The translations under genes and the position numbers were made by a program. The notes under the pieces were generated by a model. The model was not told where the DNA came from. It saw only the letters and a program-made list of their open reading frames with translations, and did no database searches. Positions 8,578 through 17,324 of a stretch of 24,029 nucleotides of DNA are shown piece by piece; the stretch's first letter is position 1; every line of letters starts with the position of its first letter. Source of the DNA: Pseudopelobacter sp964601865 (GTDB lineage Bacteria; Desulfobacterota; Desulfuromonadia; Geobacterales; Pseudopelobacteraceae); the NCBI GenBank assembly GCA_964601865.1, contig CAZRPI010000047.1, forward strand, positions 1 through 24,029. The letters run 5' to 3'.

Positions 8578-10605
8578 ATGGGCTTTTTCAGGGTAGGTAA
8601 AAAACAGCGCGCCGGCGCTGGGGCAATCACTCTTGAGAGCACTTCGTCGGGACTTTCGGCCGAGCTGGACAGGGCGCGGATCACTCCCACCTTCGTCAGC
8701 GCCTATGTTTCCCCACACATCGACATTGATCAGGTTGCGAGGACATTGGCCTCCCGATTCCCCGCCGTTCCGATGATGATCTGCTCCACCGCCGGTGAAC
8801 TGAATGCCGACGGCGGACGCCTGTACTGCTCGACGGGGAATCGCTGGGACCGCGTGGTGGTACAGTGTTTCGACGCGTCGGTGATCGCGGCGGCCCAGGT
8901 TGTCAGCGTCCCCCTGGGATGCGAGGACCTTCGCAAGGGAAGCGTGGAGCTCACCCTGAAGGAAAGGGTTGAGCGGATCGGGTCGGCCATTGCGGGTCTC
9001 AGGGTCGACATGGAGATAGACTATCGCAACACCCTGGCATACGTGCTGTTTGACGGCCTGTCGGCCTCGGAATCCTTCTTCATGGAAGCGCTGTACGAAT
9101 CGGGTCGTTTCCCCTGCCTGTTCGTGGGGGGGTCGGCAGGCGGCACCTTCGACTTCCGTAACACCTGGATGCACGACGGCAGACGGAGATACGAGAACCA
9201 TGCCCTGATCGCCTTTCTCAAGATGGCCCCGGGGGTGCGCTTCGGCGTCCTGAAGAGCCAGAATTTCGAGCCCGCCGGCAGCAGTTTCAACGTGCTCTCC
9301 TCTTCGGTGGAGCAGCGTTTCATCACCCATGTGGTTGACGGAAAGGGACACGTCAGCGGCATCGTGGACGCGCTCTGCGAAACCTTGAAATGTACCCCCT
9401 CAAATCTCGAGGCCAAGCTGGGGGACTACTCCTTTGCCATCAAGGTGGGAAAGGAGCTGTTCGTGCGCTCCGTTTCCCAGATCGATATCGCTGGGGGCAA
9501 GATCCACTTCTTCTGCGATATCGCGCCGGGCGAAGAGCTGCTGCTGGTCCGCAGGACGGGACTGGTAGCCAACACCACTAAGGATTTCAACCAGTTCATG
9601 CAGGGGAAGCCGGTGAAGCCGTTTGCCGGCATTCTCAATGACTGTATCCTGCGCCGCCTCTGCAACGAACGCGAGCTTCCCGAGATGGGGAAAAACGTAG
9701 CCGGCATGGCCGTGGCCGGTTTTTCCACCTTCGGTGAAATCCTGGGCCTGAACCTGAACCAGACCCTCACCGCCGTCTTATTCTTCAGGGTTCCGGAGGG
9801 TTCGGCTTTCCAGGACGAGTACGTGGATAACTTCGTCGCCCATTACGGCGAATTCAAGGCATTCTTCCTCAGGCGGCAGGTCTCCAAGCAGGTCGGCCTG
9901 TCCAGGGTCATGATGGGGCAGATCAACGATTTCAGGTCGCAGCATTTCGAGAGCCGTCTGGACGCATCCGGTCTGGATCCGACCATGGCGCTGCTGTTCA
10001 GCGGTCTGAACGATCTGGGGCAGGCGCTCAACGAGGCCAACGTTCAGCAGGAAACCATGTCGCGCCAGATTGAGACCTGCTCCAATGATCTTTACGGTTC
10101 GGTTGACGATCTCGCCTCCCACATCGAGCAGCAGGTTCAGGCCATTCACCAGGTGGGCGAGAATGTTTCCGCCCTGACCAAGCAGGCAGGCGCGTCGGCC
10201 ACCAGCGCCAGGGAATTGGCCGACGCCAGCAGCCACATCCAGAGCGTGGTCGAGATCATTCAGCAGATAGCCGACCAGACCAACCTTCTGGCCCTGAACG
10301 CCGCCATCGAGGCGGCGCGCGCCGGTGACAGCGGCCGCGGTTTTGCGGTTGTCGCCGACGAGGTCCGCAAGCTCGCGGAAAAATCACGCGTCAGCGCCAT
10401 GGAGATCGGAACGAATATCTCCCGTCTCGCTTCGGAGATCAACACCGTTGCGAACGAGATCGAATCCCAGACCAACGACGTGGCCCGGCTCTCCTCCCTG
10501 CTGGAAGTCATCGAGGAATCGAGCCAGCGGACCACCGAGACGGCCGGGCATACCAAGGGGGTCGCCGATACCCTGAAAAACCTGACCCAGATGAGCCATG
10601 TCTAG
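8578..10605 (+). CDS. Soluble chemoreceptor with FIST sensor domains
   Basis: This 675-residue protein has a FIST N-terminal domain (about 35-235; TPTFVSAYVSPH, CSTAGEL, LFVGGSAGG) and a FIST C domain (about 236-390; FEPAGSSFNV, NCILRRL, GFSTFGEI). A helical linker leads into a methyl-accepting chemotaxis signalling hairpin, whose conserved tip (IADQTNLLALNAAIEAARAG and FAVVADEVRKLAEKS) begins near residue 560. There is no transmembrane segment, so it should sense an intracellular ligand and pass the signal to CheA/CheW. FIST domains are thought to bind small molecules, possibly amino acids; the ligand here is unknown. No terminal CheR-tether pentapeptide is visible. AAAAGGAG precedes the ATG. 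It separates purD from purE; a purine link is only a guess. Confidence 0.9.
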   Translation: MGFFRVGKKQRAGAGAITLESTSSGLSAELDRARITPTFVSAYVSPHIDIDQVARTLASRFPAVPMMICSTAGELNADGGRLYCSTGNRWDRVVVQCFDASVIAAAQVVSVPLGCEDLRKGSVELTLKERVERIGSAIAGLRVDMEIDYRNTLAYVLFDGLSASESFFMEALYESGRFPCLFVGGSAGGTFDFRNTWMHDGRRRYENHALIAFLKMAPGVRFGVLKSQNFEPAGSSFNVLSSSVEQRFITHVVDGKGHVSGIVDALCETLKCTPSNLEAKLGDYSFAIKVGKELFVRSVSQIDIAGGKIHFFCDIAPGEELLLVRRTGLVANTTKDFNQFMQGKPVKPFAGILNDCILRRLCNERELPEMGKNVAGMAVAGFSTFGEILGLNLNQTLTAVLFFRVPEGSAFQDEYVDNFVAHYGEFKAFFLRRQVSKQVGLSRVMMGQINDFRSQHFESRLDASGLDPTMALLFSGLNDLGQALNEANVQQETMSRQIETCSNDLYGSVDDLASHIEQQVQAIHQVGENVSALTKQAGASATSARELADASSHIQSVVEIIQQIADQTNLLALNAAIEAARAGDSGRGFAVVADEVRKLAEKSRVSAMEIGTNISRLASEINTVANEIESQTNDVARLSSLLEVIEESSQRTTETAGHTKGVADTLKNLTQMSHV

Positions 10606-10655
10606 TCCCGGCGGGGCCTCGTAGCCGGTTTCCGGGGGCTGACGCTTACGACAAC

Positions 10656-10719
10656 GAGCTTCCTGCAATAGTCATGAATACCCCCAGGGGGGGTGTTCGG
10701 GGCTCTTTTCAGGAAGCTC
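10656..10719. repeat. Nested inverted repeat upstream of purE
   Basis: GAGCTTCCTG (10656-10665) and CAGGAAGCTC (10710-10719) are exact complements. Within the loop a C-rich/G-rich pair (ACCCCC and GGGGGT) forms a second hairpin. There is no T-run after the outer arm. It could end the chemoreceptor mRNA in a factor-dependent way or fold in the purE leader. Confidence 0.6.
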
Positions 10720-10774
10720 AACTATTTAGATGAGCGATGAAATTTCCGGATTCATGACTGTTGGGGAGGATATT

Positions 10775-11296
10775 ATGCAAACTGACGCGCAGGTACTGAT
10801 AGTTATGGGGAGCAATTCCGATCTGCCGGTAATGAGGGAGGCCGCGGACCTGCTCAGGCAATTCAAGGTGCCGTGCGAAATCAGGATCTCATCGGCCCAC
10901 CGTTCGCCCGCGATGACGGCGAGGCTGGCCGCGGAGGCCGCCGGTCGGGGGATCAGGGTTATTATCGCGGGTGCCGGAATGGCTGCCCATCTGGCCGGTG
11001 TGATCGCTTCCGAAACCATTCTGCCCGTGATCGGCGTGCCCATGACGGGTGGCGCCCTCAACGGCGTCGACGCACTGTACTCCACCGTGCAGATGCCGGG
11101 AGGGATTCCGGTGGCGACCATGGCCATCGGCAAGGCCGGCGCGAAGAACGCCGCCATTCTGGCGGTGCAGATACTGGCGCTGTCCGATGCCGGACTGGCC
11201 GAGGCGCTGAAGCAGTACCGCCGGGAAATGGCCCTGGATGTGGAACGCCGCGACGCGGCGCTGCAGGCCGCCATGGCGTCCGAAGAGACGGAGTGA
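10775..11296 (+). CDS. purE: N5-carboxyaminoimidazole ribonucleotide mutase
   Basis: PurE converts N5-CAIR to CAIR in purine synthesis. The start at 10775 gives 173 residues, the usual class I length, with GGGGAGGA 5 bases upstream; an in-frame ATG at 10730 would add 15 unrelated residues. Signature segments are MGSNSDLPVM, SAHRSP (catalytic His), AGAGMAAHLAG, PVIGVPMTG and VQMPGGIPVATMAIG. The class I form normally works with PurK, which is not in the window. It is followed by an intrinsic terminator. Confidence 0.97.
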   Translation: MQTDAQVLIVMGSNSDLPVMREAADLLRQFKVPCEIRISSAHRSPAMTARLAAEAAGRGIRVIIAGAGMAAHLAGVIASETILPVIGVPMTGGALNGVDALYSTVQMPGGIPVATMAIGKAGAKNAAILAVQILALSDAGLAEALKQYRREMALDVERRDAALQAAMASEETE

Positions 11297-11404
11297 CATG
11301 TTGCCGGCGCTTGCGCCGTCCGGGCTGTTTGCGGACCGTGCGGCACCGTTCCCACGGTTTGCGGGGACACGGAAACGGCGGGCCGGGTAGAACAGGCTCG
11401 TGAA

Positions 11405-11437
11405 GGGGATGACGGCCATGCTGTCGTCCCTTTTTTT
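11405..11437 (+). terminator. Intrinsic terminator downstream of purE
   Basis: GGGATGAC pairs with GTCGTCCC (one G-U) around a short loop and is followed by seven T. It lies about 110 bases after the purE stop and separates it from resB. Confidence 0.8.
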
Positions 11438-11533
11438 GGCGTGCAATGGGTTCCGGTTATAAAAGATTGCTACACCTTTCCGGCGAATTGGGCTATTATC
11501 CCCAATTTCCGATTCGGCTGGATCGGAACCTTG

Positions 11534-12919
11534 ATGCAACGCTGGTCAAGAACGGCAAAGAGGGGGGCCCTTGTGGCGATTTCGCGGCATGATTTCATAG
11601 GGGCCGGGTGGAAGTTCTTCTGTTCACTCAGGCTCACCATGGTTCTGCTGATCACCCTGGCGGCGGCTTCCGTTTTCGGCACTCTTCTTCCCCAGGGGCA
11701 GGTTGCCGCCGAGTACGCGGAGCGGATCAATCCCGTTGTGCTGCGTTTGTTTGAGCTGCTCGGTTGTTTCGACCTGTACCACTCCTGGTGGTTCATCGCC
11801 CTGCTGTGCCTCTTCAGCCTCAATCTGGTCTGCTGTTCCATCAGGAGGGCGCCCCAGGTTCTCGCCCATATCAGGAAACCCGAGCTGGTGCTCGAAGAAC
11901 CGACCCGCAGGGGCTGTTACGGGCAACTGGAGATCGCCTTCACTGTCCCTGCGGAAACTGCCGTGGAGAAACTGTCGGAATTCCTGAAAAGCGGGTTCGC
12001 GGCGCCGACCCTTACCATCCGGGAGAGCGAATACCACCTCTTCGCCCAGAAGAACGCGTGGCGCAGACTGTCGGCATACGTGGTGCACGCCAGCATCCTG
12101 GTGATCTTCTCCGGCGCGATCATCGGCTCTCTCTACGGCGATAGGGGCTTCGTCGATATCATCGAGGGGGGAAGTTCTGATTCGTTCACGTCGTCCCGTA
12201 CCGGGAAGGCGGTTCCGCTCGGTTTTACCCTGCGCTGCGACAGATTCGCCGTTTCGACGTACGCCAACGGTACGCCGAAGGAGTTCAAAAGCGTGCTGAC
12301 GGCGCTTGACCGGGGAGTCCCGGCGCCGGACTGCTCCCGGGTGAAGGTGGTGGTAAATCGTCCGCTGTCCTACAGGGGACTGACCTTCTACCAGTCGAGA
12401 TACGGCAACGAACACTATCTGACCGTCAGCCGGCGCGGCGTTGGAGGTTCCCGGCGCATCCCCGTCCGCGAGGGCGAGGCCGTCACGCTCGACGACGGTA
12501 CGGAGGTGAGGATCCTGGAGGCAACCCAGGAGGTACGGCGGTACATTCCCGGACTTTCCGGTCCGGCGGCGATGCTTGAAGTAACCGGGAACAGGGAGAT
12601 TCCCCGGCTGCTGCAGGTCTTCGGAAACCATCCGGAGCTGAACTCCCGCCACGGGGGCAGCCTCATCTTCGGTTATGACGGCGCCCGGGCCTACACGGGG
12701 CTCCAGGTTACCAGGGACCCCGGTGTCCCGCTCGTCTGGCTGGGGTGCGCCCTGATGCTGGCCGGCCTCTACGGTGCCTTTTTCCTCTCCCACAAACGGA
12801 TCTGGATCGTCGTCTCTGGGGGAAAGGCGGCCATGTACGGGAACGCCGACAGGAACCGCGCCGCCTTCGACGCGCAGTTCGACTGTCTGGCCGCAAAACT
12901 GAAGGAACTGGGAATGTAG
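11534..12919 (+). CDS. resB: ResB/Ccs1-type cytochrome c biogenesis protein
   Basis: With the start at 11534 the protein has 461 residues and the ResB layout: three N-terminal membrane segments (LTMVLLITLAAASVFGTLLP; WWFIALLCLFSLNLVCC; VVHASILVIFSGAIIGSLYG), a large extracytoplasmic domain and a C-terminal membrane segment (LVWLGCALMLAGLYGAFFLS). ResB pairs with ResC to move haem out and attach it to apocytochromes (system II). The frame opens at a GTG at 11441, but the preceding 31 codons show no ResB features; the ATG at 11534 has only a weak upstream GGA, so the start is uncertain. The stop is 13 bases before resC, so they form an operon. Confidence 0.9.
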   Translation: MQRWSRTAKRGALVAISRHDFIGAGWKFFCSLRLTMVLLITLAAASVFGTLLPQGQVAAEYAERINPVVLRLFELLGCFDLYHSWWFIALLCLFSLNLVCCSIRRAPQVLAHIRKPELVLEEPTRRGCYGQLEIAFTVPAETAVEKLSEFLKSGFAAPTLTIRESEYHLFAQKNAWRRLSAYVVHASILVIFSGAIIGSLYGDRGFVDIIEGGSSDSFTSSRTGKAVPLGFTLRCDRFAVSTYANGTPKEFKSVLTALDRGVPAPDCSRVKVVVNRPLSYRGLTFYQSRYGNEHYLTVSRRGVGGSRRIPVREGEAVTLDDGTEVRILEATQEVRRYIPGLSGPAAMLEVTGNREIPRLLQVFGNHPELNSRHGGSLIFGYDGARAYTGLQVTRDPGVPLVWLGCALMLAGLYGAFFLSHKRIWIVVSGGKAAMYGNADRNRAAFDAQFDCLAAKLKELGM

Positions 12920-12932
12920 CGGAGGAGAATTG

Positions 12933-13787
12933 ATGACCAGTTCGCTCTTTTTCAAGATGACATCCCTTGCCTACATGGCGTCCACGCTTGCCTTTTTCGT
13001 CTTTCTGGCGGTCAGGAAGAAGGCCGTCGGACTGGCCGGAGTCCTGCTGGCCGCCGCCGGCTTCGCGGCCCATACCCTCGCCCTGGCCCTGCGCTGGAAA
13101 GAGTCTTACGGGATGGGAATCGGACACGCCCCTCTTTCCAACCTGTACGAATCGGTGGTTTTTTTCTCCTGGTCCGTGGTGCTGGTGTATCTGTACCTGG
13201 ACCTGAAGTTCCGATGCCGCGCCATCGGGGCTTTCGTGCTGCCGTTCGCCCTCCTGGGAGTCGCCGGCGCCGGACTCTGGCTCAACAGTGACATCGAGCC
13301 CCTTCTTCCCGCGCTGCAGAGCGACTGGCTGCTGTACCACGTGGTCACCTGCTTCCTCGGCTATGCGGCCTTTGCCGTGGCCTGCGGGGTATCCATCATC
13401 TATCTCCTCAAGTCCCGCTCCGGGGCGGATTCATCGAGCGCTCCCGCCGCCCCGGGATTCATGTCCCTCTTTCCCGGCCCCGCCGTTCTCGACGAGCTGA
13501 ATTACCGGGCGATCATGATCGGTTTTCCGCTCCTCACCCTGGGGATCATCACCGGTTCGGTCTGGGCCAACTACGCCTGGGGCAGTTACTGGAGCTGGGA
13601 TAAAAAGGAGACCTGGTCGCTGATCGTCTGGCTCATCTACGCGGCTTTTCTGCACGCCCGCTTCACCAGGGGGTGGGTGGGCAGACGGGCGGCCTGGCTC
13701 TCCATCATCGGCTTCATGGCGACTCTCTTCTGCTATCTGGGGGTAAATCTGCTCATGTCAGGTCTGCACAGCTACGGCGGGATGTAG
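12933..13787 (+). CDS. resC: ResC/CcsA-type haem-handling cytochrome c biogenesis protein
   Basis: The 284-residue polytopic membrane protein carries the haem-handling tryptophan-rich motif WGSYWSWDKKETW (about 209-221). Conserved histidine contexts are GHAPLSNLYES, LLYHVV, AFLHARF and the C-terminal GLHSYGG. About eight hydrophobic helices are visible. With ResB it forms the system II haem exporter and cytochrome c synthase. The ATG follows a strong GGAGGAG. The upstream coupling to resB supports a joint complex. Multihaem cytochrome-rich bacteria often have several such pairs; this is one. Confidence 0.94.
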   Translation: MTSSLFFKMTSLAYMASTLAFFVFLAVRKKAVGLAGVLLAAAGFAAHTLALALRWKESYGMGIGHAPLSNLYESVVFFSWSVVLVYLYLDLKFRCRAIGAFVLPFALLGVAGAGLWLNSDIEPLLPALQSDWLLYHVVTCFLGYAAFAVACGVSIIYLLKSRSGADSSSAPAAPGFMSLFPGPAVLDELNYRAIMIGFPLLTLGIITGSVWANYAWGSYWSWDKKETWSLIVWLIYAAFLHARFTRGWVGRRAAWLSIIGFMATLFCYLGVNLLMSGLHSYGGM

Positions 13788-13795
13788 AACGGGCC

Positions 13796-14749
13796 ATGCC
13801 GACTTTTTCCATCATCATACCGGTGAAGCCGGGTGGACGGGTGGCGGCCCTGGAGGCTCTCCGCGGCCTTGACCATCCGACCCGCGGGTTCGAGATCCTG
13901 GTGAGCGAGGGGAGGATTCCCAGCCGGCAGCGCAACCTGGCCGCCCGTGAAGCCGGGGGGGATCTGCTCTACTTTCTGGATGACGATTCCCGCCCCGTTC
14001 CCAACGCCTTGACCCTCTGCGAGGCTGCCTTCGGGGACGGGGGGGTGGCCGTGGTGGGGGGGCCATCCCTGACACCGGCCGGCGATTCGCGTCTGCAGCG
14101 CCTCTTCGGCGTGCTCCTCTCCTCGCTCTTCGGCGCCGGTTCGGTGCGGAACCGCTATCGTTCGGTCGGCTCGGCGCGGCCTGCCACGGAGCAGGAGCTG
14201 ATCCTCTGCAACCTCGCCTTCCGCCGGGAGGTTTTCCTGGCGGCCGGGGGATTTGACGAACGTCTGTACCCCAACGAGGAGAACGAGCTTCTGGACCGGA
14301 TCGCCGCCTCGGGGCACAGGCTTCTCCATGATCCCGCCATGGCGGTTGAACGGAGCCAGCGCCCCACGCTGAAGGCTTTCATGCGCCAGATGTACGGCTA
14401 CGGCCGGGGGAGGGCGCAGCAGACGCTCCTGGCCGGCCCGCGCTCGGTGGTCAGTTTCGCGCCGCTGCTCTTTGTCTGTTACCTGCTGGCGCTTCCCCTG
14501 CTCCCGGCCGCTCCGGTGATGATGCTGCCGCTGCTGGCGTACCTGATCCTGGATCTCCTGTTCTCGGTCGGGGCGGTTATGGCTTCCGGCCGGATGGAGA
14601 GTATCCTGGCGCTGTGCCTCTTTCCCCTCATGCACTGCTGCAACGGTTTCGGGCTCCTGGCCGGATTCGTGGGGGGAAAGCCGCGGGTAACGGCGGGGGG
14701 TGAGGTGACGGTGAGGCGGGTCAAGTCTTTCGGGGACTCTTCATGGTAA
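13796..14749 (+). CDS. Family 2 glycosyltransferase with C-terminal membrane helices
   Basis: The 317-residue protein begins with a GT-A nucleotide-sugar fold (MPTFSIIIPVK; DDD at 62-64 in YFLDDDSRP; acceptor-site NEENELLDR). After about residue 220 it has three or four hydrophobic segments that should hold it at the inner membrane. Substrate and acceptor cannot be named. The ATG lies 8 bases after the resC stop with little ribosome-binding sequence (translational coupling likely). The frame is open further upstream across the end of resC, but the fold begins at this ATG. Confidence 0.85.
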   Translation: MPTFSIIIPVKPGGRVAALEALRGLDHPTRGFEILVSEGRIPSRQRNLAAREAGGDLLYFLDDDSRPVPNALTLCEAAFGDGGVAVVGGPSLTPAGDSRLQRLFGVLLSSLFGAGSVRNRYRSVGSARPATEQELILCNLAFRREVFLAAGGFDERLYPNEENELLDRIAASGHRLLHDPAMAVERSQRPTLKAFMRQMYGYGRGRAQQTLLAGPRSVVSFAPLLFVCYLLALPLLPAAPVMMLPLLAYLILDLLFSVGAVMASGRMESILALCLFPLMHCCNGFGLLAGFVGGKPRVTAGGEVTVRRVKSFGDSSW

Positions 14750-14793
14750 GTGAGTCGTAACATGCCAATGCGCCACAAGATCAATTCAACCTG

Positions 14794-14940
14794 AAAACGG
14801 CAATTCATCTCACGCGAAGACGCAAGGAAATCAAACGCTTGTTGGAGAGTCATGCTCCACCAAAGGGGTGATTCGAGTGTTTTGTTGATCCAGCCGTTTG
14901 CTGCGCGAAATTCGCGATTTCGCGTGAACAACCGTTTTTT
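14794..14940. repeat. 147-bp imperfect palindromic element between two glycosyltransferase genes
   Basis: The arms pair in two blocks: AAAACGG (14794-14800) with CCGTTTT (14932-14938) and TCACGCGAA (14810-14818) with TTCGCGTGA (14919-14927). The centre contains TGGAG/CTCCA, and a separate local hairpin (CGCGAAAT/ATTTCGCG, 14904-14924) uses part of the right arm. The right side ends in six T, so it could also act as a terminator on the plus strand. The 14750-14986 gap holds no convincing gene. Confidence 0.6.
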
Positions 14941-14986
14941 GGGGTTTAATACTGGCGGGCAATCAGGGCCGCCTCTGGAGCGAACA

Positions 14987-15940
14987 GTGAATTTCAGTAT
15001 TGTTGTTCCCATCTACAACGAGCAGGAAAACATCGATGAGCTTTACAGCGCCATTGTCGGGGCACTGGATGGCATTGACCCCTGTTTTGAAATGATCATG
15101 GTCGATGACGGCTCCAAGGACGGCTCCTACGAGGCACTGAAGCGTCTGGCAGCCGGGGACGGGCGTCTCAAGGTGATCAGGTTCCGCCGGAACTTCGGAC
15201 AGACCGCGGCCATGGCCGCCGGGTTCGACGCCGCTTCCGGCGATGTCGTCATCCCCATGGATGGTGACCTGCAGAACGATCCGCGGGATATCCCGCGCCT
15301 GATCGAGAAGCTCCACGAAGGGTACGATGTGGTCTCGGGCTGGCGCAGTGAGCGGAAGGACACCTTCATCAACCGCACCCTTCCCTCCATGCTGGCCAAC
15401 GGCCTCATCTCCATGATGACCGGCGTCCATCTGCACGATTACGGCTGCACCCTCAAGGCGTACCGGCGGGAGGTGCTGGAGGGGATCAACCTGTACGGCG
15501 AGATGCACCGCTTCATCCCGGCCCTGGCGTCCCAGGTGGGCGCGCGGGTGACCGAGCTGCCGGTCAGGCATCACCCGAGGCTGCACGGCATGAGCAAGGT
15601 CGGCATATCAAGGACCGTCCGGGTCATCCTGGACCTGATGACGGTGAAGTTTCTGCTGGCCTACTCCACCAAGCCGATCCAGCTGTTCGGCAGGTGGGGG
15701 CTGTATACCCTCTGTGCGGGATTCGCCAGCGGCGCCATGACCCTGTACATGAAGCTGTTCGAACATCTCAGCATGAACCGCAACCCCCTCCTGATCCTGA
15801 CCGCCTTCCTCCTGTTCATGGGGGTTCAATTCATCGTCATGGGCCTTCTGGGCGAGCTCAACGCGCGCACCTACTATGAGGCCCAGGGCAAGCCGATCTA
15901 CGTGGTGCGGGAGAGAATCAATCTGGGGACCGGGGATTAG
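14987..15940 (+). CDS. DPM1-like family 2 glycosyltransferase (polyprenyl-phosphate type)
   Basis: The 317-residue protein has the dolichol-phosphate-mannose-synthase-like fold: FSIVVPIYNEQENI, MVDDGSKDGS, RRNFGQTAAMAAGFDAA, the metal-binding D92-x-D94 in PMDGDLQNDP and HDYGCTLKAYRRE. Two C-terminal membrane helices follow (LYTLCAGFASGAMTLYM; LLILTAFLLFMGVQFIVMG). Relatives such as ArnC or GtrB load a sugar onto undecaprenyl phosphate; the sugar here is unknown. The start is a GTG with GGAG 7 bases before it. The frame is open back to an ATG at 14852, but that part lies in the palindromic element. It overlaps functionally with the GT4 gene two bases downstream. Confidence 0.9.
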   Translation: MNFSIVVPIYNEQENIDELYSAIVGALDGIDPCFEMIMVDDGSKDGSYEALKRLAAGDGRLKVIRFRRNFGQTAAMAAGFDAASGDVVIPMDGDLQNDPRDIPRLIEKLHEGYDVVSGWRSERKDTFINRTLPSMLANGLISMMTGVHLHDYGCTLKAYRREVLEGINLYGEMHRFIPALASQVGARVTELPVRHHPRLHGMSKVGISRTVRVILDLMTVKFLLAYSTKPIQLFGRWGLYTLCAGFASGAMTLYMKLFEHLSMNRNPLLILTAFLLFMGVQFIVMGLLGELNARTYYEAQGKPIYVVRERINLGTGD

Positions 15941-15942
15941 GG

Positions 15943-17127
15943 ATGTCCGTTCCCCACTCCCCGATCCGCATTCTCATGCTGGCGCCGACCCCCTATTTCG
16001 CCGACCGCGGCTGTCACGTGAGGATCTATGAGGAAGCGCGCGCCCTGATCCGCCGGGGATGCGACGTGCGCGTCGTCACCTACCACATCGGCAGGGACAT
16101 GCCCGGAGTGCCGACCTGCCGCATTCCCGCTGTGCCCTGGTACCGCCGCCTGACCGCTGGCCCCTCGTGGCAGAAGACGCTCCTGGATATTCTGTTGCTG
16201 ATCAGGACCCTCTCCGTTTGCCGGACGTTCCGGCCCCATATCCTGCACGCCCATCTGCACGAGGGGGCTTTCGTGGCCATGCTGCTGAAGCCGTTGCTGC
16301 GCATCCCGGTGATCATGGATTTTCAGGGGAGTCTCACGGCTGAATGCCGGGATCACGGCTTCTTCAGGGCCGGTTCCCTGCTGGAACGCTTCTTCTCGGT
16401 TGTGGAGCGGACGATCAACCGGGCCGCCGACGCCATCATCACCAGTTCCTCCAGCGGCGCGGAACTGCTGTGCCGGGAGTGGGGGATCCCGGCACAGAGG
16501 GTTTTCCCGGTGATCGACGGGGTGGACACGGAGCAGTTCCGGCCCCATCCCCGGAAGGAGGCGCGGCGCAGGCTCGGTATTCCGGATTCCGCGCCGCTGG
16601 TGGTCTATCTGGGCGTGCTCAACGGCTATCAGGGGGTGGACCTGCTGCTGGAGGCGATGTCGATCCTCAAGGCACGGAAATGCCGGGTCCATTTCCTGAT
16701 CATGGGGTACCCGGAGGAGGGATATCGGAGCAGGGCCCGGACGATGGGGCTGGAGGAGATGGCGACCTTTACCGGCCGGATCGACTACGCCCTGGCGGCT
16801 GAACATCTCAGCGCGGGTGACGTGGCCGTCTCGCCCAAGCTCTCCCTCAGCGAGGCCAACGGCAAGCTGTTCAACTACATGGCGTGCGGCCTGCCGACGG
16901 TGGTTTTCGACACGCCGGTCAACCGCGAGATCCTGGGCGACGCCGGTGTGTACGCCGCCTATGGCGACGCCGCCGACCTGGCGGGGAAGATCGGAGAGCT
17001 TCTGGCCGACAGCCGGCGCCTGGAACGGCTTTCGCGGGCCGTGCGCGAAGGGGCGGAGCGGGAGCATTCCTGGAGCGCCAGGGGAGGAAGGATCGTTGAG
17101 ATCTACCAAAAACTGCTCGGCTGGTAA
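15943..17127 (+). CDS. Family 4 glycosyltransferase
   Basis: The 394-residue protein has the two Rossmann-like halves of GT-B enzymes. The N-terminal part (ILMLAPTPYFADRGCHVRIYE; HILHAHLHEG) resembles acceptor-binding GT4 domains. The C-terminal part (VVYLGVLNGYQGVDLLLEAM; SEANGKLFNYMACGLPTVV) holds the donor-binding E-x7-type motif. No signal peptide is seen, so it acts on the cytosolic side. The ATG is 3 bases after the preceding GT2 stop, so the two are translationally coupled and probably build the same glycan. Donor and acceptor are not predictable from sequence alone. Confidence 0.9.
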   Translation: MSVPHSPIRILMLAPTPYFADRGCHVRIYEEARALIRRGCDVRVVTYHIGRDMPGVPTCRIPAVPWYRRLTAGPSWQKTLLDILLLIRTLSVCRTFRPHILHAHLHEGAFVAMLLKPLLRIPVIMDFQGSLTAECRDHGFFRAGSLLERFFSVVERTINRAADAIITSSSSGAELLCREWGIPAQRVFPVIDGVDTEQFRPHPRKEARRRLGIPDSAPLVVYLGVLNGYQGVDLLLEAMSILKARKCRVHFLIMGYPEEGYRSRARTMGLEEMATFTGRIDYALAAEHLSAGDVAVSPKLSLSEANGKLFNYMACGLPTVVFDTPVNREILGDAGVYAAYGDAADLAGKIGELLADSRRLERLSRAVREGAEREHSWSARGGRIVEIYQKLLGW

Positions 17128-17191
17128 TACACCGGTTCCCGGGGGGATGTGCGGGCTGATTTTTTTGTTGCGAATTTTTTCAGGAAAAGTG

Positions 17192-17220
17192 TTGACAACG
17201 GCCCCGGCTTTTGGTAGAAA
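17192..17220 (+). promoter_or_regulatory. Sigma70 promoter of the tRNA-Gly gene
   Basis: TTGACA (17192-17197) and TAGAAA (17215-17220) are separated by 17 bases and end 13 bases before the tRNA. Confidence 0.8.
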
Positions 17221-17233
17221 ACAAAGCTCTCGA

Positions 17234-17310
<77 letters not shown>

Positions 17311-17324
17311 ATAACATAAACGAT

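Noticed and set aside
11624..12955. 443-codon minus-strand ORF opposite resB
   Set aside because: It mirrors the resB reading frame and has no recognisable domain; resB is clearly the real gene.
15937..17109. 390-codon minus-strand ORF opposite the GT4 gene
   Set aside because: It is an antisense shadow of a well-supported glycosyltransferase.
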